The notes under the pieces are model-generated. The model ran no database searches, was not told the origin of the DNA, and saw nothing but the letters and a program-made list of their open reading frames with translations. A stretch of DNA of 36,415 bases from Gammaproteobacteria bacterium (GTDB lineage Bacteria; Pseudomonadota; Gammaproteobacteria; Arenicellales; CAJQKF01). Position 1 is the first letter of the stretch. Every line of letters starts with the position of its first letter. The stretch is from the NCBI GenBank assembly GCA_030429665.1, contig JAUIEZ010000039.1:1-36415 (forward strand). Direction: 5' to 3'. Below, piece after piece: positions 14,358 to 23,758 of the stretch. The translations under genes and the position numbers were made by a program.

Positions 14358-15962
14358 TCAGCGATGGTCCTCGAGGATCATGTCGGAGGCTTTCTCCGCG
14401 ATCATGACAACACCGGCGTGGGTGTTGCCCGATACCAGCGAGGGCATGATGGAGCAGTCCGCGATGCGCAGGCGGCCAACACCTCTTACGCGCAGGCGAT
14501 GATCCACCACGCTGTTCGGACCCGGGCCCATGCGGCACGTACACGAAGGGTGAAAGATCGTCACTCCCGTCTCGCGCGCGAACTCCAGTAACGAATCGTC
14601 GTCCACGACGTCCGGGCCCGGCGCATGTTCTCGCCGTATGTACCTGGCGAGAGACGGCGACTCGCTGACGCGACGCGCGACTCGAAGAGACGCCACCACC
14701 GTGCGCCGGTCGAGGTCGGTGCTCAGGTAGTTCGGATGCATGGCGGGCGGCTCGTGCGGATCGGTGCTCTTTAGCGCGAGCCAGCCCTTGCTTTCCGGTC
14801 GAAGCTGACACACGGAGGAAGTGAAGCCGGAGAAATCATGAAGCGGCGCGCCCGGCATTTCGGCCGATAGCGCGGCAAAATGAAACTGGATGTCGGGTTC
14901 ACCCGGCCGATCGTTGTCCACGCCAGTCCAGGTAAACGCGCCGGCCTGATTGATGCCGATGGACAGCGGTCCCGACCTCGACATGACGTATCGAAGTCCC
15001 ATGCGAAACTTTCGATACAGGCTGCGCAGGTCGTCGTTCGTGGTAACGGGCTTGTTGCATTCGTGGATCAACCGAATCTGAAGATGGTCCTGCAGGTTGC
15101 GGCCGACGGCCGGGTTCGCGTGGACGACGTCGATGCCGTGCCGGCCGAGTTCGTCGGGATCCCCGATACCCGATAGCATCAACAACTGCGGCGACTGTAT
15201 GGCGCCCGCCGAGAGAATGACCTCGGCACGGGCGCGGGCGATGATCCGTTCTCCCGCTTGCAGATACTCGATGCCGCGTACTTCACCATTCTCCACGAGG
15301 AGCCTGCTCGCGACCGCGTTGGTCCTGACATGGAGGTTTGGGCGATTCCGCGCCGGCCGCAGGTAGCCCACCGCGCTGCTGCACCGGCGTCCTCGCCACG
15401 TGGTCAACTGGAAATAGCCGGCACCTTCCTGGGAGGCGCCGTTGAAATCGCCTGTCCTCGACATCCCGCTTTCCACGCACGCGTCGATGAACGCCTCTGC
15501 CAGTTCGTGAGGCTCGCCGACGTCGGAGACGCCCAGCGGGCCGTCGGCGCCGTGGTATTCACTGGCGCCGCGCTGGTTGCGCTCGGCGCGGACGAAATAG
15601 GGCAGCACGTCCTTGAATCCCCAGCCCGGGTTGCCTTCTCGCTCCCAGTCGTCAAAGTCGGCGTGTTGTCCGCGGATGTAGATCAGGCCGTTGATCGAAC
15701 TGGATCCGCCCAGCACCTTGCCTCGGGGCCAGTAGATGCGCCGATTGTTCATGCCCGGGTCCGGCTCGGTGTACAGGCACCAGTTGTAGCGGGGGTTGAA
15801 CATGGTCTTGGCGTAACCGATCGGGATATGTATCCACGGGTAGCGGTCCACCGGACCGGCTTCCAGCAACAAGACGCGATTTTCCGGCTGTTCGCTCAGG
15901 CGATTGGCCAGCACGCAGCCGGCAGAACCTGCGCCGACGATGATGAAGTCGTACTCGGACAT
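14358..15962 (-). CDS. GMC-family FAD-dependent alcohol oxidoreductase (choline dehydrogenase-like)
   Basis: A 534-residue flavoprotein. The FAD-binding GAGSAGC lies at residues 10-16, followed by LLLEAG, and the GMC signature 1 region WPRGKVLGGSSSINGLIYIRG. Signature 2 (GAIQSPQLLMLSGIGDP) and the C-terminal active-site block with HPSCTCRMG and GNTHAGVVMIAEKAS are all present. It oxidises primary alcohols to aldehydes and passes electrons to the respiratory chain or oxygen; substrate is unknown. The ATG at 15962 is preferred over a TTG three codons earlier. It begins nine bases after the stop of the upstream LacI gene, without a clear Shine-Dalgarno, so translation is probably coupled. Being co-transcribed with that regulator suggests it belongs to the same catabolic programme as the second TRAP system. 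Confidence 0.9.
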   Translation of the reverse strand: MSEYDFIIVGAGSAGCVLANRLSEQPENRVLLLEAGPVDRYPWIHIPIGYAKTMFNPRYNWCLYTEPDPGMNNRRIYWPRGKVLGGSSSINGLIYIRGQHADFDDWEREGNPGWGFKDVLPYFVRAERNQRGASEYHGADGPLGVSDVGEPHELAEAFIDACVESGMSRTGDFNGASQEGAGYFQLTTWRGRRCSSAVGYLRPARNRPNLHVRTNAVASRLLVENGEVRGIEYLQAGERIIARARAEVILSAGAIQSPQLLMLSGIGDPDELGRHGIDVVHANPAVGRNLQDHLQIRLIHECNKPVTTNDDLRSLYRKFRMGLRYVMSRSGPLSIGINQAGAFTWTGVDNDRPGEPDIQFHFAALSAEMPGAPLHDFSGFTSSVCQLRPESKGWLALKSTDPHEPPAMHPNYLSTDLDRRTVVASLRVARRVSESPSLARYIRREHAPGPDVVDDDSLLEFARETGVTIFHPSCTCRMGPGPNSVVDHRLRVRGVGRLRIADCSIMPSLVSGNTHAGVVMIAEKASDMILEDHR

Positions 15963-15971
15963 TGCAACCAA

Positions 15972-17057
15972 TTAAACGGGTTTGAACGGGGGAGCGGTGG
16001 TGCCGCGGATGACCAGGGACGTATCCAGGCGCGTTTTCTCCGCGACGGTGCGGTTTTCCAGGCGCGCAACCAGGTAATCCGCGGCCAGTGTGCCCATTTC
16101 CGCGCTGGGAATGTGCACCGTGGTAAGCGCGGGACGGACATGACCGGAGATGTCGAGGCCATCGTATCCGGTAATCGAGATTTCGCGCGGCACGTCGATT
16201 CCCCGGTTCAGGCATTCGAACAGCACGCCCAGGGCGAGAATGTCATTCCCGCACATGATGGCGCTCGGTGGGGAGGGGTGAGACAGCCATGCGCTGGCCG
16301 CCTTGCGCCCTTCCTCGATCGAGTAGCCGCGCTCTTCGTAGAAACCCAGATGGAAATCGAGGCCTCGACGGGCAAGCGCGTCGCGTACGCCGGTGGAACG
16401 CCCTACGGCGCGGTCGTTGCCTTCGTTGATGCCGGCGACCATGGCGATACGGCGATGGCCGATGTCGATCAGGTAATCGGCCAGTTTGACCGCGGAGCCG
16501 TAGTTATCGAATCCGACGCAAGGATGTGGACTGGCGTCGTTGTAGATCCAGATATTGACGTACGGCACGTGTTTCTTGCCCAGTAGCCCGTAGATACCGG
16601 GCAGGTGTGATTCTCCTACCAGTATCAGTCCGTCGACGCCCTTCTCGACCAGTGCCTGGGACTCTTTCTGTTCGCGTTCGAGGTTGTAGTCCGAGCTGGC
16701 CAGTAGCAGCATGTATCCGAATTCGGATAGCCGCTCCTGCATGGTTTGCAAACTGGCGGAAAATATCGCGTTGTCGATGGTGGGCACGATGGCGCCGATG
16801 GTGCGCGAGCGGCGACTCGCCAGCGCCCGCGCCGCACCGTGGGGCACGTAGCCTAACTCTTCAACCGCTTTCAGCACGCGATTGCGCAATGCCTCGGTCA
16901 CCGACGCCCGGCGGTTCAGGACACGGGAGACGGTGGCCGTCGAGACACCGGCTCGTGCCGCGACATCCTCCAGTCGGGGTGTATGATCCTCCTGATCTTG
17001 TAAGCGTTTACCCACAGGTTCGCGGGTGATGTCGCGACCTGAATCCGGTGCAGTCAT
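15972..17057 (-). CDS. LacI-family transcriptional regulator of the second TRAP/hps block
   Basis: A 361-residue repressor-type protein. After a polar N-terminal extension of about 28 residues, the helix-turn-helix (LEDVAARAGVSTATVSRVLN) and hinge (YVPHGAARALA) occupy roughly residues 29-82, followed by the sugar-binding-like sensor domain with GAIVPTIDNAIF, GHRRIAMVAG and MCGNDILALGV. It is transcribed away from the second TRAP operon and shares the 323-bp intergenic region, where a TGAAAGCGCTTACA operator lies. A second operator-like sequence is inside its own codons 16-20. It resembles the LacI protein at 3905 closely in both domains. The ATG at 17057 has no good Shine-Dalgarno; expression may be low. 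Confidence 0.93.
   Translation of the reverse strand: MTAPDSGRDITREPVGKRLQDQEDHTPRLEDVAARAGVSTATVSRVLNRRASVTEALRNRVLKAVEELGYVPHGAARALASRRSRTIGAIVPTIDNAIFSASLQTMQERLSEFGYMLLLASSDYNLEREQKESQALVEKGVDGLILVGESHLPGIYGLLGKKHVPYVNIWIYNDASPHPCVGFDNYGSAVKLADYLIDIGHRRIAMVAGINEGNDRAVGRSTGVRDALARRGLDFHLGFYEERGYSIEEGRKAASAWLSHPSPPSAIMCGNDILALGVLFECLNRGIDVPREISITGYDGLDISGHVRPALTTVHIPSAEMGTLAADYLVARLENRTVAEKTRLDTSLVIRGTTAPPFKPV
16999..17012. promoter_or_regulatory. Intragenic LacI-type operator (TGTAAGCGTTTACC)
   Basis: This near-palindrome fits the LacI-family operator consensus (central CG, TGTAA/TTAC arms) and lies within codons 16-20 of the second LacI gene, 182 bp from the intergenic operator at 17181 centre to centre. 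It could act as an auxiliary operator for looping or as a roadblock for autoregulation, or it may be coincidence in coding sequence. Confidence 0.5.
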
Positions 17058-17380
17058 GATTTGGCTATCTAATTATATGATAAATATCAAAATTACAGCG
17101 ACGATCGCTCCTTGCCTGGATTTTTTCAGCGTGATCGTTGACAGGCAAATAGAAAAACTGCTTCAATACTAATACAATTTTGAAAGCGCTTACAATCGAA
17201 TTCTTGATTATCTCGTATCGATGCAGGCGCAGAAACGATAAGTCAGGAACATGATCCGATGTCGACCGCGGTGTCGTCTTGGCGACAGGCGCGAGCGGGG
17301 TCGGGTCTGAACGAAAGGAAGACTGACACGCCAGGGAAGGTTGAATCACTATCGCTCAATCCGTAGGAGGATCAAAGCAT
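17058..17380. promoter_or_regulatory. Divergent control region between the second lacI-type gene and dctP2
   Basis: This 323-bp region has no gene. It is AT-rich from 17058 to 17220, in contrast with its surroundings, as expected for back-to-back promoters. It contains TTGACA at 17138-17143, TACAAT at 17173-17178, the LacI-type operator at 17181-17194, and an AGGAGG at 17365-17370 that serves dctP2. The stretch 17220-17350 would be a long 5' leader for dctP2; only a small stem (TGTCG/CGACA, 17272-17287) is visible in it. Confidence 0.7.
17181..17194. promoter_or_regulatory. LacI-family operator (TGAAAGCGCTTACA)
   Basis: A 14-bp near-perfect palindrome of the LacI/GalR type (12 of 14 positions symmetric) just downstream of a TACAAT -10-like hexamer (17173-17178). 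A repressor bound here would cover the start of a rightward promoter for the second TRAP/hps operon and could also control the leftward lacI-GMC transcript. Confidence 0.75.
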
Positions 17381-18481
17381 ATGAAATTTAAATGGCTACC
17401 CGTCACGGGCGCGGTTGTCGCTGGCGCCTTGGCCGCAGGCTCGGTCCAGGCCGCCACGACCATTCGCGTACAGTCGGTACTCCCCACGAAGGCCGACGAG
17501 ATCACCATGCTCAAGGACTTCGGTGAAACCGTCAGCCAACTCACAAACGGCGAAGTGAAGATCGAAGTCCTGCCGGACGGGGCGGTGGTATCGGCCCGCG
17601 ACGTGCTCAATGCGGTCGACAAGGGGCTCATCGAAGGCGGGTTTGCATGGACTCATTACTGGTCGGGGCAACACCCGGCCGCCATGTTGTTCGGTTCTCC
17701 CGTTGCCGGCGCCGGTGTCGGCATGGACAACATCGCTTTCGTCTCCTGGTTCATGTACGGCGGCGGGCGTGAACTGTACGACCAGCTCTGGGACGAGATG
17801 GGCGTGAACGTGAAAGGATTGATGCTGCAACCGGTCGGCCCGGAAGCGCTCGGCTGGTTCAGGGAGCCAATCAACAGCATGGAGGATTTCCGCAAGTACC
17901 GCTTCCGCACGCCTCCGGGTATCCCCGGGCAGACCTACAACGACATCGGCGTGGCCTCCGTCGCCATGGCCGGCGGCGATATCCTTCCCGCGCTGGAAAA
18001 GGGCACCATCGACGCCGCCGAATGGTGCTGCCCGAAGCCCGACAGCGTGTTCGGATTCCAGAAGGTGCTCAAGCACTATTATCTGCAGGGCCTGCACCAG
18101 GTCGTTGTCAATGCGGACCTGTACATCAATGGCGATGTCTGGAACAGCCTGACTCCCGAACAGCAATATGCGATGAACGTCGCGGCCGACGCCTCGTTGA
18201 TGCGGGCGATCAGCTATCGGATCATGGAGAACGGAAAAGCCCTCAAGGATCTCGTCGACAACCACGGCGTACAGCTCCACGATACGCCAGCGGACTATTT
18301 TCCCGCCTATATGAACGCGGCCCGCGCCAGTCTCGAGAAGAATGCCGAGGAGAACGAGTTCTTCAAGAAGGTCTGGGAATCGCAACGTGAGTTCGCCGAG
18401 ATCGCCGTGCCTTTCTGGGCCGGTGCGCAGACTTCGAACGCTCAATTGGGTCAGGCATTCGCCAAGTCACTCCAGAAGTAG
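17381..18481 (+). CDS. dctP: TRAP transporter solute-binding protein DctP (second system; candidate DHPS receptor)
   Basis: A 366-residue periplasmic binding protein with a Sec signal peptide (hydrophobic to about residue 24, cleavage after GSVQA). It belongs to the TakP/2-oxoacid-type branch of DctP proteins, judged from FRTPPGIPGQTYNDIG with its central Arg for the anionic group, ALEKGTIDAAEWCCPKPD (counterpart of the GAIDASEW segment), and HYYLQGLHQ. AGGAGG at 17365-17370 precedes the ATG at 17381. Downstream are an intrinsic-terminator-like hairpin, DctQ and DctM, then three dehydrogenases that match the hps pathway. I infer that it binds DHPS or a related sulfonate; the gene order would correspond to the hpsKLM transporter. 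A hydroxy- or keto-acid remains possible. Confidence 0.9.
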   Translation: MKFKWLPVTGAVVAGALAAGSVQAATTIRVQSVLPTKADEITMLKDFGETVSQLTNGEVKIEVLPDGAVVSARDVLNAVDKGLIEGGFAWTHYWSGQHPAAMLFGSPVAGAGVGMDNIAFVSWFMYGGGRELYDQLWDEMGVNVKGLMLQPVGPEALGWFREPINSMEDFRKYRFRTPPGIPGQTYNDIGVASVAMAGGDILPALEKGTIDAAEWCCPKPDSVFGFQKVLKHYYLQGLHQVVVNADLYINGDVWNSLTPEQQYAMNVAADASLMRAISYRIMENGKALKDLVDNHGVQLHDTPADYFPAYMNAARASLEKNAEENEFFKKVWESQREFAEIAVPFWAGAQTSNAQLGQAFAKSLQK

Positions 18482-18528
18482 CCCGAAGCCGCCAAGCGGG
18501 GTAATTTTCCGCTCATGGCTCATTGAAA

Positions 18529-18558
18529 AAGCGGACCGGAAACGGTCCGCTTGTTTTT
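18529..18558 (+). terminator. Intrinsic-terminator-like hairpin between dctP2 and dctQ2
   Basis: AAGCGGACC pairs perfectly with GGTCCGCTT around GGAAAC, followed by GTTTTT. It lies 47 bases after the dctP2 stop and before dctQ2. It likely lets only part of the transcription continue, giving an excess of binding protein over membrane subunits. Confidence 0.8.
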
Positions 18559-18574
18559 GCCGGGAATAATACTC

Positions 18575-19186
18575 ATGTCCGAAAAGGCACCAGAACATCT
18601 CGATATTGCCGATGAGCTGATAGCGGAGGCTCATTCGGTATCGCGAGAGACGATCCCCGATGACATGCGACCCTGGATGGCCGAAACCATCCTGGCCATC
18701 GACACGTTCAGCCGCTGGACAGGCTACGTCGTGTGTTGGCTGATCGTACCCATGTTCCTCGTCATGGTTTACGAAGTCGTCGCGCGCAAATTCTTCGTCG
18801 CGCCGACGATGTGGGCGTTCGATATCAGCCGCTTTCTCTACGGCGCGACCTTCACGCTGGGAGCGGCGTTCGCGTTGTCCCGGGGCGTGCACATTCGCGC
18901 CGATTTCATCTACCGGAACTGGAGCCCGCGGACGCAGGCGCGCGTCGACCTGGTTCTTTACATCCTGTTTTTCTTTCCCGGGATGCTCGTGTTCATGTGG
19001 ATGTCCGTGGACTACGCGTTCGAAGCGTGGGAGCGCGGCGAGCGAGGCATGGACACTGCCTGGATGCCGTACATGGGCCCGATTAAATCTGCGCTGCCGG
19101 TAGGCATCGCGTTCCTGCTGATCCAGGGCGTATCCGAAGTGCTCAAGTCCGCATACGCCTCGATACACAACCGGTGGCCGTTCTGA
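18575..19186 (+). CDS. dctQ: TRAP transporter small membrane subunit DctQ (second system)
   Basis: A 203-residue protein with four membrane helices (about residues 47-67, 84-106, 126-148 and 171-190) preceded by a 40-residue acidic cytoplasmic N-terminus, longer than in the first system. Family features are the FDISRFLYGATFTLGAAFALSRGVHIRADF block. The ATG at 18575 (MSEKAPEH) is preferred; an in-frame TTG at 18551 lies within the terminator hairpin. No strong Shine-Dalgarno is seen, consistent with low production relative to DctP. It ends in a TGATG overlap with dctM2. Confidence 0.9.
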   Translation: MSEKAPEHLDIADELIAEAHSVSRETIPDDMRPWMAETILAIDTFSRWTGYVVCWLIVPMFLVMVYEVVARKFFVAPTMWAFDISRFLYGATFTLGAAFALSRGVHIRADFIYRNWSPRTQARVDLVLYILFFFPGMLVFMWMSVDYAFEAWERGERGMDTAWMPYMGPIKSALPVGIAFLLIQGVSEVLKSAYASIHNRWPF

Positions 19187-20526
19187 TGATCGAAGCGCTG
19201 ATCAATCTTCCCAACGAGTACATCGGCCTGATCATGGTCGGCGTCATGCTGTTCGCGATATTCGTGGGATTCCCGATTTCGTTCACGTTGATATTCCTCG
19301 GCATGGTGTTTGGCCTATGGGGATTCGGTGAACTCGTTTTCTACCTGATGACATTCCAGTTTTCCGCGGTCATGCTGGAGCAGACGCTGGCGGCGGTGCC
19401 CCTGTTCGTCTTCATGGGTATTCTCATGGAACAGGCGGGGCTGATGGAGCGGTTGTTTCAGGCGGTCCAGCTCATGCTCTCGCGCGTGAGGGGGTCGTTG
19501 TATATTGCGGTGTTGTTCGTTTCCACCATTTTCGCCGCGGCCACCGGCATCGTCGGCGCGTCGGTCACCATCCTTGGCATCATGGCCGCCAAGACGATGA
19601 ACCGCTCCGGGTACGACGTGAAACTCGCCGCGGGCAGCATCACCGCCGGCGGCACGCTAGGCATTCTCATCCCGCCCAGCATCATGCTGGTGGTCATGGG
19701 GCCGATCCTCGAAGTGCCGGTCACGGACCTGTTCGCGGCGGCGATCATCCCCGGATTCATGCTGGCCTTTCTCTACACGGGTTACGCCCTGCTGCGCTCC
19801 TACATGAACCCGAAACTCGGTCCGCTGCTGCCGGAGGAGGATCGGGCGAAGTCGATGGGGCACGTTTGGAAAGAGTTTCTCCTGGGACTGGTGCCGCCCG
19901 CGGCGCTCGTCGGATTCGCCCTGGGCAGCATCCTGTTCGGTCTCGCGACGCCGACCGAGGGCGCCGGCATGGGCGCCTGCGGCGCGTTCCTCCTGACCCT
20001 TGCCTACGGGCGCATGACGCGAAAGAACTTCATGGATGCGCTGGTGAAGACGCTCGAGATCACCGCGTTGATCATGTTCCTGGTGGCGGCGTCGAATTTC
20101 TTCGGCGCCGTGTTCTCGCGCCTCGGTACGCCCGGCATGTTGACGGAGTTCCTGCTGCAGCTCGACTTATCGCCGACGCTCATCCTGTTGATGATCATGG
20201 CGCTCATCTTTCTGCTTGGCTGGCCGCTGGAATGGGTTCCGATCGTGCTCATCATCATTCCCATCCTGCTGCCGTTGGTCGACCAGCTCGGGTTCAACCT
20301 CACCTGGTTCGGCATCCTGGTGGCGGTAAACCTGCAAACCGCCTGGTTGTCGCCGCCAGTCGCACTATCGGCCTACTTTCTCAAGGGCGTGGTGCCGGAA
20401 TGGGATCTCAAGGACATATACGGCGGCATGATGCAGTTCATGGGGATACAACTGTTCGGGTTGATTCTGATTATCAGCTTTCCCCAGATTGCCCTTTGGC
20501 TGCCCGGTGTGATTTACGGTAATTGA
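19186..20526 (+). CDS. dctM: TRAP transporter large membrane subunit DctM (second system)
   Basis: A 446-residue protein of about 12 hydrophobic helices, the sodium:substrate symport subunit. Recognisable DctM segments are VGFPISFTLIFLGMVFG near the N-terminus, PLFVFMGILMEQAGL, the FAAATGIVGASVTILG block, GTLGILIPPSIMLVVMGPI and the LQTAWLSPPVALSAYFLKGV segment near the C-terminus. I chose the ATG at 19186, which overlaps the dctQ2 stop in the common TGATG arrangement; a GTG four codons upstream is possible. The sequence is only distantly related to the DctM at 6872, so the two transporters are not a recent duplication. Confidence 0.93.
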   Translation: MIEALINLPNEYIGLIMVGVMLFAIFVGFPISFTLIFLGMVFGLWGFGELVFYLMTFQFSAVMLEQTLAAVPLFVFMGILMEQAGLMERLFQAVQLMLSRVRGSLYIAVLFVSTIFAAATGIVGASVTILGIMAAKTMNRSGYDVKLAAGSITAGGTLGILIPPSIMLVVMGPILEVPVTDLFAAAIIPGFMLAFLYTGYALLRSYMNPKLGPLLPEEDRAKSMGHVWKEFLLGLVPPAALVGFALGSILFGLATPTEGAGMGACGAFLLTLAYGRMTRKNFMDALVKTLEITALIMFLVAASNFFGAVFSRLGTPGMLTEFLLQLDLSPTLILLMIMALIFLLGWPLEWVPIVLIIIPILLPLVDQLGFNLTWFGILVAVNLQTAWLSPPVALSAYFLKGVVPEWDLKDIYGGMMQFMGIQLFGLILIISFPQIALWLPGVIYGN

Positions 20527-20584
20527 CGCGGCACGCGGTCGTGTCAGACAAAGACTATCAATCAATCAAGAGGTAAAGTAGTAA

Positions 20585-22650
<2,066 letters not shown>

Positions 22651-22657
22651 TACGAGT

Positions 22658-23659
22658 ATGAAGGCACTGGTTTATACCGCACCCAATGAAATGACGTTTC
22701 GCGACGAGCCGGAACCGCAGGTCGGCGCGTCGGAGTCCGTCGTGGAAATTCAGGCCGTGGGCGTCTGCGGCTCCGACATGCACGCCTACCAGGGTCACGA
22801 TCCGCGTCGCGTGCCGCCGCTGGTTCTCGGCCACGAGGTTTGCGGCCGGGTCAGCGGCGGTCCATTCGACGGTCGGCGGGTAATACTCAACCCGCTGATC
22901 AGTTGCGGGTACTGTCACTACTGTCGCACGGGTCGATTCAATATCTGCAGCAATCGCACCATGATCGGCATGACTCGTCCCGGCGGTTATGCCGAGCGCG
23001 TGTCCATTCCCGACCAGTGCCTCGTGCCGGTGCCCGATGACATGAACCCGGTGCACGCTGCCTTGAGCGAGCCCGCGGCCACCGGACTGCACGCGCTGGT
23101 GCTGGCGGGCAGGGCGTCTGCCCGACCCCTGTCCGAGTGCCGCGCGCTGGTGATCGGCGGCGGCTCGGTCGGCCTGCTGACGGCGTTGCTGCTCCGCCAT
23201 CAAGGTTGTCGCCGCATCGAGCTCGCCGAGCGTAACGTGCTGCGTCGTGAAAGCGTTGCGAAGGAGGAGGTGGGCCGCGTCTTCGACCCGGTGGACGAAA
23301 CCATCGACGAATCCGGCTTCGATCTCGTGATCGATTGCGTGGGTGGACGTGTTACGCGGGTCCTTGCGATGCACGCAGTGGCGCCCGGCGGCGTTTTCGT
23401 CCATGTCGGCCTGATGGACAACGAGGGCGGCCTCGACGCGCGCAAGATGACGCTGGCCGAGGTCACCGTGATCGGCGCCTATACCTACACCACCGCGGAC
23501 CTCGCGGCGGCGGCCGACAAGCTGTACGGCGGCGCCTATGGAAGTCTCGATTGGGTCGAGACACATCCGCTAGGCGATGGCGCCCGCGTCTTCGCGGAAT
23601 TGCTCAAGGGCAATATCGCCGCGCCGAAGGTGGTCCTGCTGCCATCGGAACAGGTCTAG
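22658..23659 (+). CDS. hpsP: Zinc-dependent alcohol dehydrogenase (MDR family), candidate HpsP
   Basis: A 333-residue medium-chain dehydrogenase. The catalytic zinc site is Cys37, His59 and Glu60 (VCGSD, LGHEV), and the structural zinc lobe is Cys83, Cys86, Cys89 and Cys97. The Rossmann motif is VIGGGSVGLL (about residues 165-174). The protein resembles the sorbitol/threonine dehydrogenase branch that oxidises secondary alcohols. The ATG at 22658 is chosen (MKALVYTAPN); a longer frame opens inside the SDR gene and has no similarity. It is 7 bases downstream of the SDR stop and ends the operon, whose next neighbour (dnaE2) is convergent. I infer the second half of the proposed DHPS racemising pair. 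Confidence 0.78.
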   Translation: MKALVYTAPNEMTFRDEPEPQVGASESVVEIQAVGVCGSDMHAYQGHDPRRVPPLVLGHEVCGRVSGGPFDGRRVILNPLISCGYCHYCRTGRFNICSNRTMIGMTRPGGYAERVSIPDQCLVPVPDDMNPVHAALSEPAATGLHALVLAGRASARPLSECRALVIGGGSVGLLTALLLRHQGCRRIELAERNVLRRESVAKEEVGRVFDPVDETIDESGFDLVIDCVGGRVTRVLAMHAVAPGGVFVHVGLMDNEGGLDARKMTLAEVTVIGAYTYTTADLAAAADKLYGGAYGSLDWVETHPLGDGARVFAELLKGNIAAPKVVLLPSEQV

Positions 23660-23710
23660 CGTAGTCGTCGATTGTCACGAATTAACCTCAAGTAAATTAT
23701 TTAAAGTTGA

Positions 23711-23728
23711 TTAAAGTGTTTTCTTTAA
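23711..23728. terminator. Weak stem-loop in the AT-rich convergent gap
   Basis: TTAAAG pairs with CTTTAA around TGTTTT within a 99-bp AT-rich gap between the convergent hpsP-like gene and dnaE2. The gap also has three direct copies of TTAAAGT (23701, 23711, 23725). It may serve as a bidirectional terminator; the stem is short and AT-only, so confidence is low. Confidence 0.3.
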
Positions 23729-23758
23729 AGTAAGAAATAAGACTAAAAGAACAAATAT

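Noticed and set aside
18551..18574. Upstream TTG start for dctQ2
   Set aside because: It falls in the right arm and T-run of the intrinsic-terminator hairpin; the ATG at 18575 gives a normal N-terminus.
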